Shown here in pieces: positions 34,755-42,809 of a stretch of 64,000 bases of DNA. A model generated the notes under the pieces. It saw only the letters and a list, made by a program, of their open reading frames with translations, made no database searches and was not told where the DNA came from. Position 1 is the stretch's first letter. The number at the start of each line of letters is the position of its first letter. The position numbers and the translations under genes were made by a program. Source of the stretch: Flavobacterium salmonis (GTDB lineage Bacteria > Bacteroidota > Bacteroidia > Flavobacteriales > Flavobacteriaceae); assembly GCF_903819435.1 (NCBI RefSeq), contig NZ_CAIJDP010000089.1, positions 62,001 through 126,000 of the forward strand, read 5' to 3'.

Positions 34755-35297
34755 TTATTTTTTAATTGGGTTTAAAATCAATGCAAAAACAGCATAATTG
34801 ATCATATCCTGATAATTAGCATCAATACCTTCAGAAACCAAAGTTTTGCCTTTATTATCTTCAATTTGTTTTACGCGAAGTAGTTTTTGAAGAATCAAAT
34901 CAGTCAGTGAGCTTACACGCATTTCACGCCAAGCCTCACCGTAATCATGATTTTTGGCTTCCATTAATTCTTTTGTCAATTTAATTTTAGCATCATATAA
35001 TTCCGTTGCCTTGTCAATATCCAGATCTGGTTGTTCTACAACTCCCAATTCTAACTGAATTAAGGCCATTATCGAATAATTAATAATTCCGATGAATTCT
35101 CCTTTTTCGTCTTCATCAACTTTACGGATTTCGTTTTCCTGTAAACTTCTGATTCTTTGTGCTTTTATAAAAATTTGATCCGTCAGTGATGGCAGTCTTA
35201 AAATTCTCCATGCACTACCATAATCTTTCATTTTATTAATAAATAAGGTACGGCAAACCGTAATTACATTATCAAATTCTAAGGAAGTATTCTTCAT
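34755..35297 (-). CDS. DUF1599 domain protein
   Basis: A 180-residue all-alpha cytoplasmic protein with two similar halves: CRTLFINKMKDYGSAWRILRLPSLTDQIFIKAQRIRSLQE (14-53) and KELMEAKNHDYGEAWREMRVSSLTDLILQKLLRVKQIED (108-146). This internal duplication (KxxDYGxAWRxxRxxSLTD) is the DUF1599 family signature. The fold may resemble MazG/dUTPase-like all-alpha NTP pyrophosphohydrolases, but no activity is known to me. Confidence 0.85.
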   Translation of the reverse strand: MKNTSLEFDNVITVCRTLFINKMKDYGSAWRILRLPSLTDQIFIKAQRIRSLQENEIRKVDEDEKGEFIGIINYSIMALIQLELGVVEQPDLDIDKATELYDAKIKLTKELMEAKNHDYGEAWREMRVSSLTDLILQKLLRVKQIEDNKGKTLVSEGIDANYQDMINYAVFALILNPIKK

Positions 35298-35350
35298 TTA
35301 TTGCTGTATATTTGCTAAAATTTGTTCAAAAATAAGGATTAAATTAAATA

Positions 35351-35433
35351 GTTTCAAGTTTCAGGTTTTCTTTGTTTCAAGTTTTTTCTAAACAAATTGT
35401 TAATCGTGCAACCTGAAGCTTAAAACCTGAAAC
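35351..35433. repeat. Second copy of the AACCTGAAAC inverted-repeat family
   Basis: Between the divergent DUF1599 and folP genes. GTTTCAAGTTTCAGGTT at 35351-35367 faces AACCTGAAGCTTAAAACC (35410-35427) and CCTGAAAC (35426-35433) on the other side. The words match the argC-argD element at 6261-6321, so this is a dispersed family. Confidence 0.7.
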
Positions 35434-35452
35434 AAATAAAAATAAAAAGAAA

Positions 35453-36274
35453 ATGTTTATTAACTGCAAAAGCCGTTTGATTGATTTAACAATTCCTAAA
35501 GTAATGGGGATTTTAAATATAACTCCTAATTCATTTTTTGATGGAGGAAAATATAAAAATGAAGACGACATTATATCGCAAACAGATAAGATGCTTTCTG
35601 AAGGCGCAACATTTATAGATATTGGCGCTTACTCCAGCAAACCAAGTGCAGAATTTGTTTCGGAACAAGAAGAAATAGAAAGGATTGTACCTGCAATTAG
35701 ACTAATTTTAAAACATTTTCCTGATACTTTATTATCAATAGATACATTTAGATCTGAAGTCGCTAAAGCCAGTATAGAAAGTGGTGCGGCAATTATAAAT
35801 GACATTGCAGCTGGAGAATTAGACGATAAAATGTTTGAGGTTATTTCGCATTATAACGTTCCGTACATTATGATGCACATGCGTGGAAATCCACAAACCA
35901 TGCAAACTTTTACACAATATGATGACATTGTAAAAGAAATACTTTTCTATTTTTCTGAAAAAGTAAAAAAGGCCCGAAGTTTAGGGATTAACGATTTAAT
36001 TTTGGATCCCGGTTTTGGTTTTGCTAAGACAACAGATCAAAATTATGAAGTTTTGCAGAAAATGGAACTTTTCAATTTGCTCGAATTACCTGTATTAGCA
36101 GGAGTTTCAAGAAAATCAATGATTTATAAAACACTTGATATTACACCACAGGAAGCCTTAAACGGAACAACTTTTCTAAATACAATTGCTTTGACAAAAG
36201 GAGCAAAAATTCTTCGGGTTCATGATGTTAAAGAAGCAATGGAATGTGTTACTTTGTTTACTAAAATGAGTTAA
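35453..36274 (+). CDS. folP: Dihydropteroate synthase
   Basis: Condenses p-aminobenzoate with hydroxymethyl-dihydropterin pyrophosphate in folate synthesis; target of sulfonamides. The 273-residue TIM barrel shows IPKVMGILNITPNSFFDGGKY (15-35), FIDIGAYSSKPSA near 65, SIDTFRSEVA near 99, INDIAAGELDD near 120, ILDPGFGFAKT near 185 and GVSRKSMIYK near 222. All usual substrate-binding segments are present. Divergent from the DUF1599 gene. Confidence 0.95.
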   Translation: MFINCKSRLIDLTIPKVMGILNITPNSFFDGGKYKNEDDIISQTDKMLSEGATFIDIGAYSSKPSAEFVSEQEEIERIVPAIRLILKHFPDTLLSIDTFRSEVAKASIESGAAIINDIAAGELDDKMFEVISHYNVPYIMMHMRGNPQTMQTFTQYDDIVKEILFYFSEKVKKARSLGINDLILDPGFGFAKTTDQNYEVLQKMELFNLLELPVLAGVSRKSMIYKTLDITPQEALNGTTFLNTIALTKGAKILRVHDVKEAMECVTLFTKMS

Positions 36275-36280
36275 ATTATT

Positions 36281-36907
36281 ATGAAATACTTCTGTTTAAT
36301 TTTTATCTGTGTCCTTTTTTCATGTGAAGAAAAAAAGGATGTTTTATTACCACAATCAAATGTTTCAATTGTAAAAGATGTTCAGGACCATTCGCCAATT
36401 TATATTTTCTTTAAAATTGAAGGGAAAGATACTTTAGCAGAAGTAAACCGAAAAAACAGCATAATTTCAACTAACTGGATTTTCAATATTGACAAACGTC
36501 TGCCTTTAAAATTAGTAATTCCTGAAATTATAAAATTACAGGAAAAGAAACGCAAAGATAGTGCACACAAAAACGAAAAAGCCGAGAATTATTATTCTTA
36601 TGCCGATTCTGTTGGAAAGAATTTAGCTTTTTTACCTTTCACGAAAGTGTATTATAAAATGAATAAGCCTAAATTTGGCATCTTGATTTATTTCACAAAA
36701 AAAAATTCAATATTGGTTAATGGGATTTCCGTTGAAAAATCCAATTTACAAAATTATTTAACTAATCTTGATAGTGATAAACCTAACAAATTCATGTTTT
36801 CATTTAGTACAAATATGAGTTTCGAAAATTATATTCAAAACAGAATATTAATTACTAGCTTAAAATTACCGGATTATAATTTAGTAAATGAGGAGTTTAT
36901 ATTTTAA
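36281..36907 (+). CDS. Lipoprotein of unknown function
   Basis: A 208-residue protein with a lipoprotein signal (MKYFCLIFICVLFSC, lipid Cys15). The mature region is Lys-rich, mixed alpha/beta, with no motif I recognise. It lies 7 nt after folP, where many Flavobacteria instead have a diadenylate cyclase gene. Convergent with the M48 gene, whose stop is 2 nt away. Confidence 0.6.
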   Translation: MKYFCLIFICVLFSCEEKKDVLLPQSNVSIVKDVQDHSPIYIFFKIEGKDTLAEVNRKNSIISTNWIFNIDKRLPLKLVIPEIIKLQEKKRKDSAHKNEKAENYYSYADSVGKNLAFLPFTKVYYKMNKPKFGILIYFTKKNSILVNGISVEKSNLQNYLTNLDSDKPNKFMFSFSTNMSFENYIQNRILITSLKLPDYNLVNEEFIF

Positions 36908-36908
36908 A

Positions 36909-37721
36909 TTAAATTCTAATAACCCCAACTTTTGCAGCTGTTTCTCTTGCCTGCGGAATTAGTGATTTTAAATTAGCAATTCTGGTTGCATCAGACGGGT
37001 GAGTGCTTAAAAACTCAGGAGTTCCGGAGCCTCCCGATTTAGCAGACATTCTTGTCCAAAACGCAATTGAATCATCAGGATTATACCCGGCAATCGCCAT
37101 AAGTGTTAGACCAATTTTGTCGGCCTCACTTTCGTTACTTCTGCTAAAAGGCAGCATCACTCCTACTTCTGATCCTAATCCATAATATTTTTGCCACATT
37201 TCCTGATTTTCAGCACTTTGATTTCCAGTAGCCACTGCAACTCCTACTGCTCCTAATTGCTGTAATTGAGCAGCACTCATTCTTTGAGCACCGTGATTTG
37301 CCAATGCATGTGAAACTTCATGTCCCATAACAGTAGCTAAACCTGACTCATTTTGTGTAATAGGCAAAATACCCGAATAAACTACAATTTTACCGCCGGG
37401 TAAACACCAGGCATTAACTTCTTTGTTTTCTACTAACTTATATTCCCATTGATAATCTTTCAGGTATTGTGTTTGTCCTAAATAAGTTAGGTACTTTTCT
37501 GCTGCAGCTTTTATTCTTGCTCCAACAGCACTCACTTTTTGGGCATCTGCAGTTCCCGTAATTACTTTATTTTCTTTTAAAAAGGTATTATATTGTTGAA
37601 AAGATGAAGGGAATAGTTCGCTATTGGAAACAAAATTAAGATCCTTTTTTCCTGTAATTGGATTTGTTGCACAGGAAAAAACTATAAACAATGCAGCTAA
37701 GATGAATAGTTTTTTTGTCAT
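36909..37721 (-). CDS. M48-family metallopeptidase lipoprotein
   Basis: A 270-residue periplasmic zinc peptidase of the Oma1/LoiP-like M48C group. Lipobox VFSC (Cys17); the zinc motif is TVMGHEVSHALANHGAQRMS (HEVSH near 134), and the third ligand lies in RSNESEADKIGLTLMAIAGYNP near 205. STHPSDATRI near 242 closes the domain. It probably cleaves misfolded or substrate membrane proteins. Confidence 0.92.
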   Translation of the reverse strand: MTKKLFILAALFIVFSCATNPITGKKDLNFVSNSELFPSSFQQYNTFLKENKVITGTADAQKVSAVGARIKAAAEKYLTYLGQTQYLKDYQWEYKLVENKEVNAWCLPGGKIVVYSGILPITQNESGLATVMGHEVSHALANHGAQRMSAAQLQQLGAVGVAVATGNQSAENQEMWQKYYGLGSEVGVMLPFSRSNESEADKIGLTLMAIAGYNPDDSIAFWTRMSAKSGGSGTPEFLSTHPSDATRIANLKSLIPQARETAAKVGVIRI

Positions 37722-37850
37722 GATTTCATTAATTTTTGATTACTGTAAATTTATTCTAATACTAACTTTTTTCCTTATAGAATTTATTTAAAAAGTACTA
37801 TAATTTTAATTTTAAATACAGTTTAAAGTTTTTTTTGACTGAATTATACT

Positions 37851-37885
37851 GCCTAAATTATTTAACTAATTTAGGCGTTTTTTTT
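37851..37885 (+). terminator. Terminator-like hairpin upstream of the histidine kinase gene
   Basis: GCCTAAAT (37851-37858) pairs with ATTTAGGC (37869-37876) around a 10-nt loop, followed by a run of eight T. It points in the plus direction although the only plus-strand gene nearby is the kinase downstream and the gene upstream is on the minus strand. It may end a short RNA, attenuate the kinase mRNA, or block antisense reading. Confidence 0.6.
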
Positions 37886-38005
37886 ACATAAAATAAAGAT
37901 TATCAACACTTTTTACCTTATTTTTATATGCTTTATGAAAATTTTCAAAGAACAAATAAACAACAGATATTCAGTACTTTAATTTTATTTTTTCAATTAA
38001 TTTTA

Positions 38006-40207
38006 ATGGTTATTAACTTTAAATATTTCTTTTTATTACTCTTTTCAGTGATGTCAGTCTGTTTGTCTGCACAAATCGATGGTCATAATAAAAAACAATT
38101 TTCTGTTGTAAAAAAATCTCCCGAAGCCGAGGAAAAAACCGTTACAGCCCTCTATAAATTATACAATAGCGGAGATGAAAAAAAAGCGCTCAAAAACACC
38201 AAAACTTTTTTAAAAAATGCAACGTATCCCACAAATATATCCAGTGCTATTTTATTACAAGCTTATTATTATAACAAAAGAGATCTTTTAGATTCAGCAA
38301 ACTACTATACCAATCAGGCACTAAAATACAGTAACAAAATAACCAATGATTCTTTAAAAAACAGACTTCTTTGTTTAGGATACAATTTGTTGGGATTAAA
38401 TTATAAAAAGCAAGGATTGTTTGATCTAAGCAAAAAATGGCATTTAAAAGGGCTTGACGTTTCTCAAAAATACAAAGAAACCAATTTATACTATACCAAC
38501 TTACATGGTCTAGCCACTTGTTATAAAGCATTAAGAGATAACAAAAATGCTCTAAAATTATATAAAGAATGTTTAGACTATAAAAAAGATGAAGAAATAA
38601 CCCTAGGAAGTTATATAAATATTGGTGATATCTATTCTGACTTAGAAGAATATGAAAAAGCCAATTATTATTATAATAAAGGAAAACAACTCAGCGAAAA
38701 AACAAATAATAAGCAAGCCGAAGCCTCAATTACCCTTAGTATTGGTGTAAATTATCAATTACAGCAAAAAACAGATGATGCCATCAAAGCTTATAATGAA
38801 GTTATATCTATTACTGATAAAAATGAATTAAACCGATTCGGTTTAATTGCCCGTGAAAATATTGGAGACACCTACATTGATTTAAAAAAATACAAGGAAG
38901 CAAAAGACGTTTTTTCGCATGCTCTTCAAAAAGCCATCCATTTTGGTTATTTAGATAATCAGGCCTATTGTTATGATGAGCTTAAAAAAATTGCTGTTTT
39001 ACAGGAAGATTATAAAAGTGCTTTCGATTATCTGACTAAATCAACCAAAGTAAAGGATTCGATAAGTAAAATTGAGCAAGCAAAGGAGATCAAAGAGCTC
39101 GAGATTAAATACAAAACAGCTCAAAGGGAAAAAGAAATACGTTTTTTACAACTTGATAATACAACCAAGAAATTAAAACTCGAAAAACAGGAAGAAGCTA
39201 TTGAGAACATGAATCTTCAGGAAGAAATTTCTCAAAAGATAACTGAAAATACTATACTTTTTTTTCAAAATTCATCTCAAAAAAAACTAAGCGAAATATC
39301 TCTGTTAAAAAAAGACCAACAGCTAAAATCACTTCAAATTAAACAGGAAAAAGAAACCAAATTGTTAACTGTTTTTGGATTTCTTATTGTCTTGATTCCT
39401 ATTATTGGCTTATTGCTGCAATATTATAAACGACTTAAAACGCAACGATTATTAAATATTCAGCAGGCTGAGATAAGTAGTCAAAATATCAATAATCTCC
39501 TGAAAGATCAGGAATTAAAATTGATAAAGGCAGCTATTAGCGGGCAGGATAAAGAAAGACAACGTATTTCACAGGAATTACACGACAGCATTGGCGGTAA
39601 TCTTGCTGCCATAAAACTTCAATTGAATCATTTAGTAATTTCAAATTCTCCAAAAATTAAAAATCTTACTGCCTTATTAGATGAAACTTACCAGCAGGTC
39701 AGAAATTTATCGCATACATTGATTCCCAAGAAATTTACACATCACAAATTTTGCGAAGTTTTAGAATCCTATTTTAATAATATTGGTGAAGCCAGTAATA
39801 TCAAAACGGATTTTACAGTATACCCGAAAAAAGAAATTGATGCTTTAAATGAAGAAATACAGATCGAGATTTTTAAGATAATTCAGGAACTTCTGACCAA
39901 TACCATAAAACATGCAAAAGCTTCAAAAATTGACTTACAGCTCAACCTTATTGAAAATGTCCTGAATATTTTATTTGAAGATAACGGTATTGGATTTAAT
40001 CCGGAAAATTACAAGCCCGGCATTGGATTTATAAATTTAGAAAACCGAATAGCTAAATTAAATGGCTCTTTTGTATTAGACTCTAAACCTAAAAGAGGTA
40101 CGATTGCCAATATTGAAATTCCTGTTTTATTAATATCAAACACGGAGAATGATATCACAAAAGGAATTAACGTAAAAAAACAACTTGATAATCTAACCAA
40201 ATTATAA
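38006..40207 (+). CDS. TPR-containing sensor histidine kinase (NarX/HisKA_3 type)
   Basis: A 733-residue membrane sensor kinase. Start set at 38006, where a signal peptide begins (MVINFKYFFLLLFSVMSVCLSAQ); an in-frame ATG at 37928 would add 26 residues. A periplasmic TPR array (about 60-350) leads to a coiled coil, one membrane helix (LLTVFGFLIVLIPIIGLLLQYY) and a HisKA_3 dimerisation domain with the phospho-accepting histidine in ERQRISQELHDSIGGNLAAI. The HATPase domain shows NTIKHAKAS and DNGIGFNPEN with LGFINLENRI-type G-box. It pairs with the LuxR-type regulator 18 nt downstream. Confidence 0.9.
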   Translation: MVINFKYFFLLLFSVMSVCLSAQIDGHNKKQFSVVKKSPEAEEKTVTALYKLYNSGDEKKALKNTKTFLKNATYPTNISSAILLQAYYYNKRDLLDSANYYTNQALKYSNKITNDSLKNRLLCLGYNLLGLNYKKQGLFDLSKKWHLKGLDVSQKYKETNLYYTNLHGLATCYKALRDNKNALKLYKECLDYKKDEEITLGSYINIGDIYSDLEEYEKANYYYNKGKQLSEKTNNKQAEASITLSIGVNYQLQQKTDDAIKAYNEVISITDKNELNRFGLIARENIGDTYIDLKKYKEAKDVFSHALQKAIHFGYLDNQAYCYDELKKIAVLQEDYKSAFDYLTKSTKVKDSISKIEQAKEIKELEIKYKTAQREKEIRFLQLDNTTKKLKLEKQEEAIENMNLQEEISQKITENTILFFQNSSQKKLSEISLLKKDQQLKSLQIKQEKETKLLTVFGFLIVLIPIIGLLLQYYKRLKTQRLLNIQQAEISSQNINNLLKDQELKLIKAAISGQDKERQRISQELHDSIGGNLAAIKLQLNHLVISNSPKIKNLTALLDETYQQVRNLSHTLIPKKFTHHKFCEVLESYFNNIGEASNIKTDFTVYPKKEIDALNEEIQIEIFKIIQELLTNTIKHAKASKIDLQLNLIENVLNILFEDNGIGFNPENYKPGIGFINLENRIAKLNGSFVLDSKPKRGTIANIEIPVLLISNTENDITKGINVKKQLDNLTKL

Positions 40208-40225
40208 CCCCAAATTATTGAATTA

Positions 40226-40867
40226 ATGGAAAAATTAAAACTTATTATTGCTGATGACCATACGATGTTCCTGCAAGGAATTGTATCACTAATTGAACAT
40301 GAATCGGGGATAAAAATAATTGGCAAAGCGGTAAATGGCATTGAAGTTTTGAATATTTTAAAAATTCAAAATGCAGATATGGTAATTCTGGATATCAGTA
40401 TGCCAGAAATGGACGGAATTGAATTAAGCAAAATATTAAAAAAAGAATATCCTTTTATAAAAATTATAATTGTGAGTACACACAGTAACGCTAAAATAAT
40501 TTCAAGATTAATCAGAATTGGTGTAAATGGTTATTTATTGAAAAATGCTGAAAAGGCAGAATTATTAGAAGCAATTTACAGTGTTGCTGATGGCAAAAAT
40601 TATTTTTCTAAAGAAGTAGAAGAGCAATATTTGAATAACAGCCAAAAAATAGAAAAACAAATCTCTACTATTACTGAACTAAGTTCTAGAGAGAAAGAGA
40701 TTTTAGTTTTGATTGCGCAAGAATATAATACAGCCGAAATTGCCGAAAAAACCTTTATCAGTTTTAACACAGTTAATACGCATCGACGTAATTTATTATC
40801 CAAGCTGAATGCCAAAAATACGGCTGGACTTGTAAAATATGCAGTCGAAAACGGATTAGTTGATTGA
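40226..40867 (+). CDS. NarL/LuxR-type response regulator
   Basis: A 213-residue response regulator. Receiver domain 1-120 with acidic pair ADDH (10-13), phosphorylation site in MVILDISMPEMDG near 55 and switch residues IIVSTHSN and YLLKNAEKAELLEAI. The C-terminal LuxR helix-turn-helix is LSSREKEILVLIAQEYNTAEIAEKTFISFNTVNTHRRNLLSKL. It is the output of the adjacent kinase. It is the nearest candidate to bind the 16-bp dyads found at 42.7, 46.5 and 55.7 kb. Confidence 0.93.
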   Translation: MEKLKLIIADDHTMFLQGIVSLIEHESGIKIIGKAVNGIEVLNILKIQNADMVILDISMPEMDGIELSKILKKEYPFIKIIIVSTHSNAKIISRLIRIGVNGYLLKNAEKAELLEAIYSVADGKNYFSKEVEEQYLNNSQKIEKQISTITELSSREKEILVLIAQEYNTAEIAEKTFISFNTVNTHRRNLLSKLNAKNTAGLVKYAVENGLVD

Positions 40868-40901
40868 TTATAGCTAGTAATAAAACCTTTATTATATGCT
40901 T

Positions 40902-41456
40902 TTACACTCCTTCATAATCCTCGGTTTTTTGCAATAAAATTCCTGACCAGGACTCAGTTTTAAGTGCATCGGCAATATTTTTAGAAATAACTATAAATCC
41001 TGGACCATATAATGTGCGAAAAAAAGTTAAATCACGTACTTTCAGCTCATCTATAACAATCGCACCAGTAAAATATGGTTCTCCAAATCTAAGGCGATAT
41101 TCTGAACCTTCAAGTTTTTCTGCATCAATACAACCAATAACATTTACTGCGGAATACCCAAACACATCTTGTCCAGAAACATTGTTATGCAGTACAACAG
41201 GATAAGTATCCATATTATCAACACCGAGAGTAACCAAAGAAGCTATTAATCGATTAGACATTATCGGTACAGTGGTATCAAAAAAATCTGGAAAATTATT
41301 GCCATGCTTAGAATCAATCATTAAGCTTTGAGGTTTCAACGGTGCCGCAAACTTATGACCGGCTATCCAGCTCAGCACTCCTGTTTCTGAAGTATGGCCA
41401 ACAAGCTGTACCATATTCTGTTGTTCAAAAAGATTTTGTCTTAGGAAATAAAACAT
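40902..41456 (-). CDS. Imm11-like (DUF1629) putative immunity protein
   Basis: A 184-residue protein. The C-terminal half, FFRTLYGPGFIVISKNIADALKTESWSGILLQK, has the layout of the Imm11/DUF1629 family: an FR strand, an IVS segment, a helix, then a GI strand. The upstream part includes the paired NVIGCIDAEKLEG motif. Members are thought to protect against polymorphic toxins. No toxin gene is visible beside it, so it may be an orphan immunity gene. No signal peptide or membrane helix. Confidence 0.5.
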   Translation of the reverse strand: MFYFLRQNLFEQQNMVQLVGHTSETGVLSWIAGHKFAAPLKPQSLMIDSKHGNNFPDFFDTTVPIMSNRLIASLVTLGVDNMDTYPVVLHNNVSGQDVFGYSAVNVIGCIDAEKLEGSEYRLRFGEPYFTGAIVIDELKVRDLTFFRTLYGPGFIVISKNIADALKTESWSGILLQKTEDYEGV

Positions 41457-41485
41457 ATTGTATTATTGTGATAACCATTAGAATT

Positions 41486-41528
41486 AAAAAGGGTTATTCC
41501 AAAATATTTCAGAATAACCCTTTATTTT
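41486..41528. terminator. Intrinsic terminator after the 42.6-41.6 kb gene pair
   Basis: AAAGGGTTATTC (41488-41499) pairs perfectly with GAATAACCCTTT (41512-41523) around a 12-nt loop, with A- and T-runs outside. On the minus strand it ends the pair at 42618-41563. Confidence 0.9.
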
Positions 41529-41562
41529 TGGGTAGTGTCTTATTTTGAATTGAAAAAAATCA

Positions 41563-42225
41563 TTACAAAGCGTTCTCAATTTGTTTTTTGATTCTTTCTT
41601 TTTCTTTGTATGGAAACTTGTATACAGAACTTATTTTGATATGAAGTTCCTTATTTTCTAAAACAATTGAATCATCTTCTGCTATTGAAATTTTAATATT
41701 CTTTATGTTTTCAATAACTGCTTTTTTTCCTAACTCATCTTCAATTAAAGATTCAAAAATTGAGGGTAACAGTTTTATGGTTTCCAGAACAATTTTTCTG
41801 TTATTTTCAGGGTAATTATCAGTATCTAAAACCAAATTGATTTTTTCTGTTGTACTTTTTTCTAAATCTTCTTCGGCTTTTTTGGCGGTACGCTTTAATT
41901 CTAAAGTGCTGACTACAGAATTAGGCTCAAGAACCCTTAGCGTAGTATCGGCATCCATAAAAGTTATCGCTGCAACCTGAGAACCCGGAACCAATGTGAT
42001 TTCAGATTTTGGATTAGCATCTGGAATTCCTATAACCATCAATAGTTTTTCCTGTCTGGTTCTGTCATATCCTATAATACAGCCCCGAATAACATTTCCA
42101 GTATGCAATAACAATTCTAATTTAGGCAAACTGTAAACGTCCTCTGCCTTATCAGCAAAATCAGCAAGTTTTATAAACCAGCCTGAAAATTCTATAAACA
42201 GATTCTTTTTATAAGATTGAATCAT
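41563..42225 (-). CDS. Unknown protein sharing a C-terminal domain with its neighbour
   Basis: A 220-residue cytoplasmic protein. The N-terminal half has a small beta-barrel-like stretch (SLPKLELLLHTGNVIRGCIIGYDRTRQEKLLMVIGIP, 33-69), possibly Sm- or SH3-like. The C-terminal half (about 130-220) contains LIEDELGKKAVIENIKNIKIS, which aligns with SDDMGKEALQEKMSTIHLT in the upstream neighbour, with matching context on both sides. It starts 1 nt after the neighbour's stop, so they are translated together. No known family recognised. Confidence 0.6.
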   Translation of the reverse strand: MIQSYKKNLFIEFSGWFIKLADFADKAEDVYSLPKLELLLHTGNVIRGCIIGYDRTRQEKLLMVIGIPDANPKSEITLVPGSQVAAITFMDADTTLRVLEPNSVVSTLELKRTAKKAEEDLEKSTTEKINLVLDTDNYPENNRKIVLETIKLLPSIFESLIEDELGKKAVIENIKNIKISIAEDDSIVLENKELHIKISSVYKFPYKEKERIKKQIENAL

Positions 42226-42618
42226 TTACAATAACTTTTCTACGTAATCTGCAATTTGAGAATCGGTTTGAGAACTAAAAGATCCCTGAACCAACTGAAC
42301 TGTTAAAGATAATGTATTGTCTTTAAGTTCCATTTTTACATCATCATTGTTATCTGAATTTGTTAAATGAATAGTTGACATTTTTTCCTGTAAAGCCTCT
42401 TTTCCCATGTCATCAGAACATATTCTTTTCACGAATGATTCCAAATCATCAAAAACGATGTCTAATCTAGAAAGCGGATATTCATCATATGCTGTAAATG
42501 TATTCCAATCCACATCTACTTTGATATCATATCCGGCTTTGTCTTTTAATTTTGCTTCAAAAGCCGGAATTTTTTCTACTTTAATTGATTCTGCTAAACG
42601 TTTTTCTGCTAAACCCAT
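42226..42618 (-). CDS. Unknown small protein with domain shared by the next gene
   Basis: A 130-residue soluble acidic protein. About 90 residues (IKVDVDWNTFTAYDEYP through SQIADYVEKLL) match the C-terminal domain of the downstream product: an acidic first strand, a helix ending in DDMGKEALQEK, then alternating strands and a final helix. First gene of the pair; its promoter carries one of the three shared dyads (42692-42707) 22 bp before a TAGATTTG box. Confidence 0.6.
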   Translation of the reverse strand: MGLAEKRLAESIKVEKIPAFEAKLKDKAGYDIKVDVDWNTFTAYDEYPLSRLDIVFDDLESFVKRICSDDMGKEALQEKMSTIHLTNSDNNDDVKMELKDNTLSLTVQLVQGSFSSQTDSQIADYVEKLL

Positions 42619-42661
42619 GATTTAATTTTTTATTATTAATTACTTTTTAAAACTTATTGTG

Positions 42662-42711
42662 CAAATCTAATGCTGCGTTTTTTATCAGTAATCACTATAA
42701 ATGATGATTTT
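42662..42711 (-). promoter_or_regulatory. Promoter A of the shared-dyad set
   Basis: On the minus strand TAGATTTG (plus 42662-42669) is a -7 box. Exactly 22 bp further upstream lies TCACTA-TAAA-TGATGA (plus 42692-42707) followed by TTTT. No TTG -33 box is present. The same layout occurs at 46451-46500 and 55637-55686. Confidence 0.7.
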
Positions 42712-42809
42712 ACATTTTAAGAAAGTATTCGTCGAAATTATTCTAACCAAAAAATATCAGCTAAATTTTTACCAATGATTTTTATTTTATCTTAGAAACT
42801 GTTTAAGAT

